Positions 25,001 through 39,599 are shown, counted from the stretch's first letter. The stretch: DNA of 64,000 nucleotides from Dryococelus australis (GCA_029891345.1 CM057006.1:45940556-46004555), one strand, 5' to 3'. The notes: generated from the sequence alone by a model not told the origin. Program-made: numbers and translations.

Positions 25001-27315
25001 GAATGTCGTCAGAAGGCGGTGGCCCACGAGTCGGTCCGCTGAAAGTTAAAGTTTGAGATATATTTGACGGATTGGCGGACAGGAAAAAAAAAAGTTGCCC
25101 TGCGACTGGTCGAAGATCACGCGACCGCCTGACGGACGGGCGACTGACGGATGCGACGGATGGTTGTGAGTTCGCCTTAACGTTCAGTGAATCACGAATT
25201 GTGACTTCTCTGCATGGCTCAAGAACAAGCTTAGCAATGGTCCCTTACACAGGAGAGTGCACTTTTTTTTTTCGACTATTTTAAAGGCCATCCTGTGTAT
25301 AGTTACTGTTTACTCGGCTATAGCAGCGTGTTTCTCTGTGCCACAGGCAATGTTTCAAAAAACACATTCAGCTGACTGCCAACCTGCCCAATGTTTCAAA
25401 ACAAAACATTTTCCCACGAAAACGACTGTACACAGTTATGTATATATGTAATGCACTAGTTCGTGGAATCAAGTATAGCGCCATGAAATAAAGACATTTT
25501 CTTATGATACGAAACTATGGGCGTTTAAAAAAAAAGGAGCAGCCGAGGAGGGAAAAACATTAAACCATGACAATATGCTGAAGAGACACTGGTGAAGGTT
25601 GCGGAAATTCTGGCCTGGGTTCTCTATGTCGACAATGTCGTGGGTGGAGCGAATATCCCATAAACCAAGTAGGACATATTCATATGAACACCGACATTTC
25701 ATTGGTTAGTAACTTAAATTCTAAGATTTTTATGCTTTTTTCTTTACTTTAAAATTTTACGATTGCATATTATAATATTTTAACATTACTAAAACGCATA
25801 ACACAGGTCTTTCCTTATTGCTCATCGCGCCCTTGCCTTTAAAGTCTCCCGCATTTGCTACAAGCTGGTGGACGAAAAATGCATGTAATCTTGGGTGCGC
25901 GGAATTTGCAACAAACCTTTTGATATGTGACGAAATAAGGTTTCTGCTCGTTAGAATCCAGTTTCATAGTAAACGGGAGTAAAAGTCAATTTCCTACTGA
26001 AGAGTGGATACAAAGAAAAATTTTACTACGCATTGCCGATATCGATATCCACGCAATTTAAAATATTGTATTTCTAAGGTTTATTTTACAGCAGACGTCA
26101 CGAATTTCACGTGAAATGTCCATAAAAAAGAGTTTTTTTTTTTCCATGCTTGTTCCTGTACTATTAAGTTTCCGAGGATTTTGCCGTGCTCTATAAAACT
26201 ACGTTATTTTCAAGGGTGTAACAATTCAGACGTAACGACCGTAGACTAAAGATGAGGTAGACCGCTTATTCGCCTTCTGCGCATGTACCTAACATTGATC
26301 TACCCCAGTCATACACAACTGTCAAAGTCACATGGTTAACAGTGATAAATTTTCGTTTATGTCTTAATTTTTAAATGACAAGCACTATTATATGAATAAA
26401 ATACTTTTACCAATACGAATTTTATGAAACTGCATTACAAATCATTTGTTTAAAAAATAAGTTTTCTAAAATTAAAACCATGCCGTTTTCGCTAGACGTG
26501 TTGGCAGAAAAGCAGTTCAATGTTGGGACACGGAGATTGGTTGTGCGCAGCCCGCGAGATCGGTCTACCCCATATTTAGTCTATGGTAACGACCATTCGT
26601 GTTATTGCAGAAGAGGACGCATGCGGGATAAGCAACTCTGTTCAGGACCAGGAAGGAACCGCAAGCAATAGGAAAGCGGCCAACGACAGGTTCCTCGTGG
26701 ACGACGGAAACGACACACTGACCGAACGACGGAGCATTTTGACAGAATCGCCTGGCAACGGCATTAGCGGGAAGCTAGCACTTCCTCAACTGCTGAGGGG
26801 TGAATTCAAAAAGCCGACACTCCTGAAGAAAACGAGTATTTCCGAGATTTTCGAGGTACGTACGTAGATATAACTGGAACAAAAGTTACGAGAAGCTTTG
26901 TTTCACAAATTTTTGCGGAGAAATTCTGAAAGCGGTATCGTCTGAGCGTACTAATGGGGACGTCACAACTGATCTCTCTCCGTGTTCATAAAAATCTAAA
27001 ATTTTCATGCTAAGACAAAAGACATTTTGCACTACCATGAAAAAGGGAAGAAGCGATGAATTAGCACCTGACCGCTTTTGCGTTTGTGTTGTTATGATTT
27101 GACTATATTCTATTCCAGTTGCTCTCTTTGATATCTGCCTCGCGCCTGACGATTTGACAACACCGCCACGTACCTCATTCGCAATTGGAGTTATTGTGTG
27201 GTTGTGTGCTTGTGTTTTTGAGAATATAATTAAGCATTATCGAAAAGTCTGTAAGAATTACAGATAATTTATTTGGTACCGTGTTGGAATCCAGAATTCT
27301 CTTCACGTAATGCGG

Positions 27316-27375
<60 letters not shown>

Positions 27376-30300
27376 ACAGCTGTCATAAAACCCTTCCGTT
27401 CTATGACTAGTCATTTGAACGGTATAGGCGAGGGCTCCTGGAACACGAGGAACCAGGAAGGAGCAGGAATCCCGCCTTATACTACAGGATACCAGACCCG
27501 TATCCTTTAATTTTTGGCACGTCAGCGTAAATTATTTGATAAGACGTGAGATTTAAATTTTTTTGTGAAATATGATTGGGCCAATCATGCTGCATTACGT
27601 AACGACTGTAACTCGCGCCTGAGTTTCCTGTAGAACGACATTGCCAGAGACTCCTCGAAGACGTCCCCGCTCGATATTCGACGTTGGTTCTGATTTCAAC
27701 ATGACGGCGCAACTCCTCACTTCTCTCGTTACGTCCGAGAGCATTTGAAACGGAGAGCAATGGATTGGCCGCGGTGGACCCAATTCGTGGCCTGCTCGTT
27801 CTTCCGACCTCACCCAACATGATTCTTTTTGTATGGCGTTTGAAGATCCGGGTGTATGGAATTGAAATCAATCGGAGGAATAGCTCCTCTTTTGGACGCT
27901 TACAACTGCTTTCTATCAACAGCATATGCTTGGGAGTCTTTCAATGTGTAAGTTAGGCAATGGGAGAGCTTGTACTGAAACATGAGGCTTTATTTTTTAA
28001 TAGTTTTGTTTAAAGTATTACAGTTAATTCGAAATGCAATGGTATCATTCTCAATTATATTAAAATGTGCCTCTATTATAATTTTCCGTCCTATGGTCAT
28101 CTAATGAAACATGGCGCTTTCGATCTCATCCAGCATCCCTAAAAGCTAGAATGTTAAATTTTGTTACCGCCGGTATAATATTTGCTTGTTTAAAATTTTC
28201 ATCACTGGAATTAGTCGAAAACAAGGATGTACCCGTAACTTTCAAACGGTCGTGATGATAAAGTTCCTGGTGGAACCGGCGCTGGCCTCGCCAAACCTCC
28301 CCTCTAGGTGGCCGATACCTATTAAAAGGTCATACCTAGAGCACTTATTTCTAACCGTTACTTTAACTCCCGCAAAGCAAAAACTAACAATATTTGGACG
28401 GCTCGTAACAGCGAGGTCTTAAGAGCCAATAAGGATGTTTGAGATAGTATGGAGCAGCGCTGGAATGAAAGAGCGGGGAAACTGGAGATCGTCCGGCACG
28501 ATTCCCACACGCGACTATCCGGGAGTGGCCAGGCCAAAATTTCAGAATTTAAAAGAATAATTTCGTATTTGAAAAAAGTACATCTAAAAAATTGGGTTTG
28601 GCTGTGTTGGGGACGGCCGTTTGCTTTGCGTGAATACGTCTACGTTGACGCGATCGGACGCCTTGATGTTTATTTTACGTTCCGGTACCGCTTCACTCAT
28701 TAATTTGGGGTTTTATGGGTATCACTGGATTGCGTTTGAGATTCTCTTTCCAACCTTATACGATATCTGTATTTCGACATGGCCTTTTGAAGAGTATAGG
28801 CCGAAATTGTGTTAAGTTTTCTGAATTTTTACATTAAACGCAAACAATTTCACCATAACCACGCCACTTAAATGTTTTTATACACGCAATCGATTGATCT
28901 TGACGAGAGCTGTCGATTGAAACTTAAACGAGCGTCGTAGCTTCTCCTAGTCAAAAGTTAACTACTCATAAGTTATGATACGCAGCGAACCAAACTCAAA
29001 ATTGCGGCGAGCGATGCTTCGCAGTCCTCACTCAACATAACATATCCTTTGGCAATCGAGTGGTGCAATTGAAATTTTAATGTAGCCAATAGATTTGGAG
29101 CTGCAATGTCAAACTGTATCCCCGATTTTTTGTTACCACCGGATTTTCTGGATTGCCTCCCACCATGGTTACAAATCGAAAGACGTATTCACGTCAAGAT
29201 TGTCGGACCCGGTTTGGCGCCCAGGGATGTGGAGACAGAATGTCGCCAGGCAGGACTGGCGATGTGGAGACAGGTGATGTTGAATGTCGACAGGACTCGC
29301 GCCAGGCGGGGGATGACGAGCTGCTGCAGAAGATCATCGGCGGGGCCCAGAGCAGCCCTCACCAGTTCCCCTGGATGGTTGTGCTCCTGTTGGACGGCTC
29401 GCTGCACTGTGGGGGATCGCTCATCAACAAGCTGTGGGCGCTCACCGCCGCCCACTGCACCGTCCTGTGAGTACGATTCTGCTCCACATAACTAGGGGGC
29501 CGCGGTGGTGTAGTGGCTACACCACTCGCCTCCCACCAAGGCCAACCGGGTTCTATTCCCAGCGGGGCAGCCCCCAGATTTTCGCAAGTGGTAATCGTGC
29601 CGGACGATGCCGCTGGTCGACGGGTTTCCTCGGGGATCTCCCATTTACCCCCGCCCTTGCATTCCAGCGCTACTCCATACTCACCTCGCTTCAACCTCCA
29701 CGGCTCTCTCAAAACCTCGATGTTAAGAGCAGTTTAAAATATCTTCACACACTCACTCACTCCACGTAACTAGGGACAAGGATGGACTCCAAAGCATAAA
29801 ACAGACACTTCGTCCTTCTGCCCTTTTCAGTATAGTGCTGTGAAAAATTATCCGTATCTTTCCTCCTTGAATAGCATAATAATCACTCACAACCGTCAGG
29901 TGGCGGTAAGAAACTACTGGTAAAAGATGATAAAGAGATGTGTGGTGTGTAAATAGCAAATCTCTCAGACTTTTATTTATATTTTACTAACCCAAAATAT
30001 TATTACAATAATTACCATTACTTGAGCCCAAAAGGGCATGCATGAGTTCAAATTTAACCGTTTTTTAAAAATGTTGTTTAAAAGATTAAACACAAAAACT
30101 ACACAATTCGCAATGAAACCCCTTGAAAAGACTACGTTAAAATAACTACATTAAAAAACAATATAAAATCATTACATAAATTTTTTTTTAGGTTCCTTCC
30201 CCTAATCTAACTCTACTATTTTAGATTTGAGTTGAGTTGTGTCCTCCAAAGTCTGTCCTAGGTCCCAGAGATGCCCTGCCTATTATAGAACTTGCCGCTT

Positions 30301-32843
30301 GTGCCTGGTGCCCCAGTCTGGGACAGGTTGGATGGCGTACGTGTTTGACACGACCTCGCCTCCATGACTCACCTTGTGATGACCCTAGTGAGCCTGCCTA
30401 GTGTCAGGTGCGCGCCTCCGGCTGCGGGCCGTTCCTTGGGTTGTCATCCGTGTAGAGGAAAGTGTACACCCATTAGTTGTATCAGAAACTTCTTGCTCTA
30501 TTTTGTTTTTACCGCACACAGCTATAACAAAGATACGTCACCGGAGTAAAAAATTAATCAAATAATTCAATACAGCGCCAGATGCTTATTCTTAAGATCT
30601 ACCCTTCCCCATTCCCCCTCAGCAAACCGAAGTTCCGTGCACTCGCAGCAACATGGCTGGAAACAGGCTCTGTTATAGCCTATGGCTGCAGAGATGGGCC
30701 GCTGCGAGGTAGCGCCGCATTAGAATTGGACATATGTCCTCGGGGACATATGTCTAATTAATCATTTAGGTTACTTATTAATCTTCCTTTTCTAAAGTCT
30801 TGCCATCTACTCCGGTATATGTATAAGCCAGTTGGTGTTAGCACTGCTAACACCTATTGGAAGCTCATTTCTGTTATTTTTTAGTTTCAGGGTCTACTGG
30901 GGAGTTATGTGCAAGCATCACTCTTGTTAAGCCAGCGCAAATCCAATCTAAGTCACAAGAACGCACCCACTCTATTAGTTTTTCATCCCTACTAATAAAG
31001 AGAATGTTTTCCATGCACTCTGTTTCGTGTAGCATTTCTCTAATGCATGTAACAATTTTGAATTATTTCCTATCGAAAGGGTATTTACGGTCCTACGCCG
31101 GTTTTTCCCTCTCTCTTCTAAACTATAGGTTAACTATAGGTACACTCGGTGAGATAGTCCTGGCTCCAGATGCGGTCATGACTACCCAATCCCTCTCTGC
31201 CGCGACGCATATCTCATTGCATGATTTCCCTCCCATTTAGGCGTAATGGGTTCGCCATGAGACACATTTAGCTCCCGTCCTACCTCGGGCTTACACTTAA
31301 CACTTAGAAATAGGGTAGGTCAGGGAACGATATCCTTAAGAATTCAGCATAAACACATTATTCTGTTGTAACGATATGTTTTCTTACAGTAAATATTCGT
31401 TTAACATAATTAAACAACCAAATATTTGTTTGACACAAAGAAAATTGTTTTAAATAAGTTATTTGGCTTTGTGAAGAAATTTAAATCATTTTGAGGAACT
31501 GAGGCTTTGTTGTACCAACAAAATATCGTTTAGCTGAAACAAACGCCACGCAAACAAATATATTTGGTTCGCTGAAACAATCATTTTTCACAGAGCAAAA
31601 AAATTGAATACCACTTTCAAAGGATCAAGTGTTGTTAGCCTCAGTCCAATTTATCGGTGAACTGCCAGTAGCTCGAGTGGCGTGTGCATGTGTGCGTGTT
31701 TGGTGTTGTCAGAACTGGAAGCGTGGTTCCTGCGATAGCGAGGCTGCAGGTGGCGGTCGGAGCGCACAACCTCAGTGACCCGGATGATCCGAGGAGGGCG
31801 ATCCGGTTCGTCTCCAACGTCGTGCGTCACCCGGAATACCACGGCGTCAACAATGACATCTCCCTCGTCCGACTGAGCGAACCGGTTCGCTACAGCAGCG
31901 CCGTGCGGCCCATCTGTCTACCGAGAAATCCAGGTCAACATTCAAACAACGTATCACACACATATATACATACACACATTTATATATAACCCCGATGTTG
32001 GGAAAATTCGCGTTTAAGACTCAGACGATCGCTTTTATTATATGATAGTGTTTGAGGAATACAAACACGAATATTGCTGTGATCGTTTCATAAAGCGTCT
32101 TTGTGACGGAATGTCTGTGAGACTGCCAGTGAAAAGTGGATTTGGAAATGTAATTGCTTGGGGGAAAAAAAAATACCTATATGGTTTGTGTCTAATGACT
32201 CTCCACCTAACAGAGATTGGTTCCTTGATCGTGTTACTGTAGTTTAGGTGACGATATTTTTGGGAGTGCGAGAGGTTTGACGAGCCTGAAATTATTAGCA
32301 TATCGTCAGAGAATTCAAAATCGTCAATATGTTTTAACAGGATTATTACATGAGCCCGCACCGAGAAACGAGGCTGTACCTTCGGGAATTGATCGCCCTT
32401 TGACATCCCCTATTGCTACCGATAGACAATGTGATGTGTCGGAAAGAGCCCACGGTTGGAGAAGTGATTCCGATTTCGAGGACTGGCCGTATCAGATGCT
32501 ATCCAGGTGTCAGTAGCAGCAAGATATGGTAGTATTGCATTCTGTGTAGGTGGCTGCATGAATAATTGTTATATATAGATATATATATATATATATATAT
32601 ATATTATTCACAGTAAAGTCGGCACTTTTGAAAGCCCTCTCATTTGGAATAAAAGTTAATAAATATAATTTTTCTTAGCCTGTGACGTTAACTTCCGAGT
32701 GCGGTGGAATCTTGGAATCTACAATACATACTGTGTTGGCTACTTACATGGCAATATTTATTTAAAAAGGTGGTTAAAGGATGAAATGTGGATGAAATAA
32801 AAAAGTAACTAGGGCGTCAAAAGTGCTCACTTGATCTTAAACA

Positions 32844-32892
<49 letters not shown>

Positions 32893-35800
32893 GTGTGCGC
32901 GTGCGTGTGTGTGCTTGCTTGCACATTTCTTCAAGCCTAGTTTCAATGCAGGTAGATTATACACTATCTACCAAAAAGTAATTGGGCACCCGTAAAGATA
33001 GGTAATTCAGTACGTCAATTGACTTGTGTTTCACGGCCTTCGGCGTAAGACCGCTGGTGTTTGTCCGTGGTAGCATGAACACAGAGGCCTATTGTAACAT
33101 TCTGGATAATGAAATGCTCCCAACATTGTGGCGTTTTTACGGAATGGACCCGTGTTACTTCCAGGATGACAATGCCAGGTACCATGTTTCAAGCGCTACT
33201 ATGCAGTGGTACGCCGACAACAATGTTCGCCGATTGGACTGGCCCGCCCAGAGCCCCGACCTCAACCCTATAGAACATCTTTGGGACGAATTGGATCGCC
33301 GGGTGAGGACTCGTCAGGCGCCGCCAAAATCCATTGCTCAACTCATGGAATGGTTGCAAGAGGAATGGCGACAAATCCCAGTGGATGTCCTGCACACACT
33401 CGTAGAGAGCATGCCAGACAGGATGGCTGCTGTTATAGCCGCAAGAGGTGGCCCTACGAGATTCTAACAGGGTGACAACCACCGAGCAAACATTGTGGAC
33501 AGGTGCCCAATTACTTTTTGGTAGATAGTGTAGTCAATGTGGTTAAAGTATTTTAGTAATTGAAATGTGTGGGTCTGTTGAAAAATTCTAATGTCAGCAA
33601 ACATGTTCATTGCGGGTGACCACGAGACTTTGACAATCGTATTGGTGTTGGGGTGAGTCAAAGTTGGGCACACGTCCACAAGACGAAAATTACGGTAAAC
33701 TCGCCGTACTTTACGAAAACCCACGCCAAAGACCTATGCCGCCATACGTAAGATTAATATTTCTGTGGGCCTGATCACTTTATTCGCACGTCAGTGTCGA
33801 GTGAAACTTTGGAATTGTTAGGAAAGTAAACGTTTCACAAATTCGCTAATTCTTGCACCTGCATGCTTTAAAAGAACATAAAACCAAAGAAATAATTTCA
33901 GTTCTCATGCCTAACACTTTTAATTCGACATTAGGAAATGGATCTACTTTCTCTCCGTTGTTAACAACTTCACTGGGCGCATGCCGCTCAATCTGCCCGT
34001 CAATATACAGGATGTATCTAAATTAAACCGACAAACATCGACTGGCAGTCATTCACGAAAAAAGGCGAAACCATAAAGTATAAACGACCTATGGCCTAAA
34101 GTTAATCCTAAGGCCATTAAACATCTTAGAAGTTGGACCTGAAACAACAATATTTATTTCTAACTAGCGACCCGCCCCGGCCTCGCTCGGGTGCGATGTA
34201 CAAATATGGCGTTATTTAGGTTTACAGCATGTATATACACTAAATGCTTAAGGTAACTAACAAAGGATTAATACTGTGTTGTTCAAAAAGTCTTCGTAAG
34301 TGAATTTTAAAAGACAAAAATGTTTACTCTGGGGCATCCCTAAAAGATAAACATATGCTGTTGCGGACTTTTTTGAGATCTACAATTCTAAAACACATTA
34401 ATTTGGCGTATATCTTATGCTTTAGTCAGCGTAAGCCTTGTAAGCGCCGGAAAAGTGGCTTTTTCCGACTTGATTAGAAAACTTCGACATTTCTCTACCT
34501 ATCTTATGATAGTGAAAACCGCATCAAAATCTATCAAGTAGTTTAGAAGCCTTACCCGAATACAGACACACGCGGGCGAGCGACTTTGCTTTATACTGTG
34601 TATAGATATTTGAGAAACATTTTAAGATGGAATATTAACTTTCTGGATAATGTGTAACGTAATAAAGATGTGTAAACACTACACCATATGTCTTTCGCTA
34701 TCATAAAAATACGTCTTGGAAATAATCGAGGCTACTATCATTACTTCGACGTAATCTCCATCGCGCTGTAGCAGACTTGGGGATTTAAAAGATGGATCAC
34801 AAACCCGCATGTCACAATTAACTTTACACATCATGCAGACACACTGTGTTCATCTCCAGTAGTAGTGATGAACTAGTGTTTCAGGTCCAAGTACCGCCCT
34901 TGGGTAGGTTGGTATAGGCTGTTCATGGTGAGGTGAGCACTTTTGATGCGCTAGTAACATTTTCCTTTCAGCAATTTTTTTTTTTTAATCCTTTAACCAC
35001 CTTTTCAAATAAATATCGCCATGTTATAGGCTATTCACGGCAAAGTGAGCACTTTTTAAGGCCCTGCTGAATTTTGCTTTTCATTAGATTTCCATCTTCC
35101 TGTCACTTTTTAACATAAACATTGTCATCAGACTAATAAACACAGTGTGTACATTTCACCACTAACAAAAGTTAACGCCTGGAGCTGCAAAAAAATATAT
35201 ATTTGTTAGTGCTTAATGCATGTTAAAAGGGCCTTAGAAAGTGCTCACTTTACCATAAACAGCCTATAGTAATAAACAGTGTGCAGATTCCGCCGCACTC
35301 GGAAAGTTAACGTTCAAGGAATGTAAAGGAAACAGCCAGCATTGCCTTTGTTAGGGACCCATCCGAGCACTCGCCTGGAGTGATTTCGAAAAACACGGGA
35401 AAACCGAAATAAGGATAGCCGGATCGGGAATTGAACCCGCGCCCCCACCCGAATGCGAGTCCAGCGAGTTGCCATTTCGCCACCTCGCTTGTTGTGTACC
35501 ACCCTTAGGATTAACTTTAGACCATAGGTCGTGTATACGTTTTCACCTAAATTTTTTGTGATCAACCTGCAGCCGAAGTTTGTCAGTCCAATTAAGATCA
35601 ACTTCGTACAGGCAATTAGAGGAAGTGACATTTCTCAAAGGTTGATTTCAAAAGTGTTCAGTTAATAGTGAACAACTTGTACATGATCTTCAGACCATGT
35701 TCGAACTGGCCATTTAGTATATTGGTATTTTATTATCTAGTAGCTTTCAATTCAGACGTCGATAGTCACTTGTTCAAAGATGGTTGCGCTTTGATAATTT

Positions 35801-38800
35801 AGTAGTGTAGTAAGTTTCTGTGCATACTAAAAACTAACTACAAAATACCAAATACGTCATAATTTTAGCCTACTAATTTCTCGCCACGTGACCTTTTAGT
35901 AAACTAAAAATTGCCCATTCGAACGCGGCCTAAAAGGACATTTCACACGATCAAATATTTATTGAATTCAAATACTTGAACTCAATTTATTCAACTAAAA
36001 AATCACTTAAATTGCCTTTCAACGAATTCCATTCAATTATTAACTTTCGAGTCTCCACATGGAAATTTATCACAAATTTTTTTTTATGAAAGCAGTTTAA
36101 AAAATACCAAGATTAAATTTTTAGAAGTATCTACGACTTTTGCTCCACACGAAAATAATTTGTTAAACCCTAACAAATTGTCTTCATTTTATTGTAGATT
36201 TTCTCTTTTAAAAAATATGCATCCTTACTTTGTAAAAACTTTAAATGTGTACGAACAGCTATATTATTATAAGATTACTTCCAGTAATACTGTCAGAAAA
36301 GATGTGATAAGCGGTTGAAATTTTGAGAGTCGATAAAATAAAGAATATGTCCCATAGCCTATTCACGGTTTCTTCACACTTTTTGAATAAAACCTTCTGA
36401 AAAACACACAATGTATAACATGTTCGGGTGTTTCCTCAATATTTCATGTATCACAAGCATTACCTACATCAATATAAAAGTATTTTATTTTTTGTTAAAC
36501 TGAACTTTTACTTATATTTTGTCTATGCATTATAACATTTCATTTATAAATAATAAGAATGAAAACTGCTAGAAAATAGGTGTGTTGGTAATGCCTAGTA
36601 AGACATTGTCCTTATGTAAAATATTGTTACACTGAGAGCTCGTGTATCCGGTACGCTGTCCCTTTGGTGTAATTTTCGAAGCTTTGTTTGCACGAGGTGG
36701 AGGAGTATCCTGGAAGTAGAACTTAAGCAAGGCTTCCAAGTAACAGTAAATGGACTATAAACTAAAATAGTGAAGGAAAACGAGACATTTAAGAAATTGA
36801 AAGAGGAAATTGGCACAATTGCGAAGTTTTTATGTCTTAATATAGCATTCGATGAATTTAATTCAATAAAAATTTAAGGTATTTTGAAAAAAAAAATAAA
36901 TAAATAAATAAAAAATAAAAAAATAGTTTATCGCGTGAAAGAGTCTGTAGTAAAGGCTGTTCACGATAAAGTGAGCACTTTTGAAATCAACGTTAGAAAA
37001 AGTTGCTGTTCCTATCTGCATATACGCAATTTTAACGGGCGCATTGAGAGGCATGCGTCCAGTAAAAGTTGGTAACAATAGATGGGAAGCAGTTCCATAT
37101 CTTAACGTCGAATAAAACATTTTTGGTAACTATTTGTGATAACTTAAATTATTACTTTGGTTTTCTGTTGTTTTTTTTAATGCATTTAATATTTTGTAAG
37201 AATAAGCAAATTTGTAAGAACTGAACTTTTCTTATAATTTCACAGTTTCACTTGACCGATGCATGAATAAAGTGATGAGGCCCACAGCAATGTTAATTTT
37301 AACATAAGGTGAATTAATACACAACGTGCATACAAGTAGATCTTAAGCAGGGCTTTCAAAAGTTCTCGTTTTACCGTGAACAGCTTATATATGGCTATAA
37401 CCTCGTGCCGCACGTGTTCATGCCCCATCCCCCCTCTTCGTATTTATCTATCCACTAATAAAGTGCATGGTTCCTACCTATCTGTTTCCTGTAGCATTTT
37501 CTATTAATGCATGCAACAAATTCTAATTCTTTCCTGCCGAAAGGGTTTTTACTGTGTCTATGCCAGTTTTTCCCTTTCTCTTCTTAGTTATTGTAGTGTT
37601 ACGCGCTGCTGCCCGGCACTTTGGCGGTGGACCCACCGCATCCCTTCCCTCCCCACCCTACGGTGTTGCCTCCTGACCATCCTTTCTGAGAAGCCCGTGA
37701 ATAATGGACAGCGGAGGTTTCGACGGGTCTGGCGACGACGTAAGAATGTTCTGGTGAAACTGGCTGGCGCCTCGGCCCTCCGCGACGCATCACGGGTGTT
37801 GGGGAAGATTCTAGGTGGCGGCCTAAGACACTATATATACCGCCACAACCCCAGCGGCTGGCGAAGTTAAAGTGTGGACGACGACAGGAGATTGCGGGAC
37901 CACGGTGGGCGAGGTGTTCGTGGCGTGAATGGACGAGAGGGTGTGAAACCGCTAATGAAGCCTACTGTGCGCGAGAGCGGGACATGGACTGAACTGAGGT
38001 GGGACCGAATGGAAGTGTAATACGGATTTTATTGTAAATATTCGAACCGTCAATTCGGACACATATTTTATAGAATATTTTAATCGGTATACATTGTCTA
38101 TTAGGACTGATCCTTAATTATTTTATTTAATTGATTTATTTTTGGTAATTATAAATTGTATAAAATTGGAGTAATTAGTTGTGAACAGTAAGTGGTATCA
38201 ATTTATTGTGAGATTTTGAGTTCAGAGAATTTTGCTGTAGTTATTGTAAATTAAATAAGGAAATTATAATTAATTATTTTATTTAATTAAGACCTCCATC
38301 CCGTAACGAATTTGGTGTAGCCCACTTAATTTCTAGAAAGAGAAATCTTAACAGTAGTTTAGCTGGGACACCCGAACTTCGCGAAAAGATTATCGCACAT
38401 GCTAGACTCCAATACGCTACGGGCGTGCCAGCTGTTTTCTTTTGCTTATTGGCAGCGTTTCTTTGTGAGAAGACATTTTCTTACTCGACTGGCCTATCAG
38501 AATTAGGTTACTCCGATACTGTACGTTAGCGACTCGCAAGCGGACACCCAAGACACTTAACACCTAGATCACCCAACCACGAAAGTGGGTCTGAGCTAAA
38601 GTGTCACGAAGATACAACTCGTCGTGAAATCTCCTCGCGAAAATCGGGTGTCTCTATCTACAAGTACACTGGGGGAGGTAGTCATGGCCAAAATGGGGCC
38701 ATGGCAACCCAATCTCTTGCTGTCGCGATGCATGTCTCCTTGCACGATTTCCTTCCCTCTTAGGCTTACGGGCCTTAGCCTTGAGACGCACTAATTCCCG

Positions 38801-39010
38801 TGCCTACCGCGGACTCACACCTAACACTTAAGGTTGAAGTAAGGCAACTGTCTTTGGGGCACTGCATACGACTATACAACATGAACTCACAAAAAAAAAC
38901 TAGCACAGACACCACAAAAATGGTCAAAAAAGTGCGATTTATTCTGTATATGAAAGAAGAATGTATGTATTTTGCAACATTATAAAATATTTTACTGAAA
39001 TATATTTTTG

Positions 39011-39057
<47 letters not shown>

Positions 39058-39599
39058 GATTAAGATAATCTGTATTTTTAACCAAATTTAAGCGCATTTC
39101 CATTCTGGATGCTTCAGAAAGCAGAATTGGGAAGAAAATCTTCGTCATGGAATATGGTCATAATTTTAACTATGACTGTGTGTAAGAAAATTGTAATATA
39201 ATTTAGGAAATATTTTTTACAATTATTTTTGTGTGCATTCTTTAGTCACAAACATTTATGGTTGAAACTGACGTAAATATAGTTAGTTATAAAATTGATA
39301 TGATATATTATTACTATGATTTCATTACATATGATCACAGTAAATATTATGACAACCTTTCTTCAAGAGAAATTTCTTTCAATTCTGCTTTCCGAAGCAG
39401 AAAGTATATTATAATAAAATATTTATTATGTTGCAAAATATATACAGTCTTCTTTTATATACAGCACAAATCGCTGTTTTTTTTTTGACGATTTTTATGG
39501 TGACTGCAATACTTTTCATGAGTTGTTCATGTTGTATAGTCGGGTGCAGTGCTCCATAGGCAGTTGCTTTACTTCAACCTTAATTTTAAGGTAGGTTAG

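Larger units (their letters stand above)
34009..35604. mobile_element. Composite insertion with about 100-bp diverged TIRs
   Basis: The first and last 105 bases are inverted copies of each other, sharing ACGACCTATGGYCTAAAG and TTAATCCTAAGG. Inside are an RTE/SINE-like block, two nested short TA MITEs and a SINE. Confidence 0.6.
33735..35682 (-). mobile_element. Long-type TA MITE split by a 1.6-kb insertion
   Basis: Left part at 33735-34008 and right part at 35605-35682 (GTGACATTTCTCAAAGGTTG ... AATAGTGAACAACTTGTA) join into family consensus. Confidence 0.7.
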
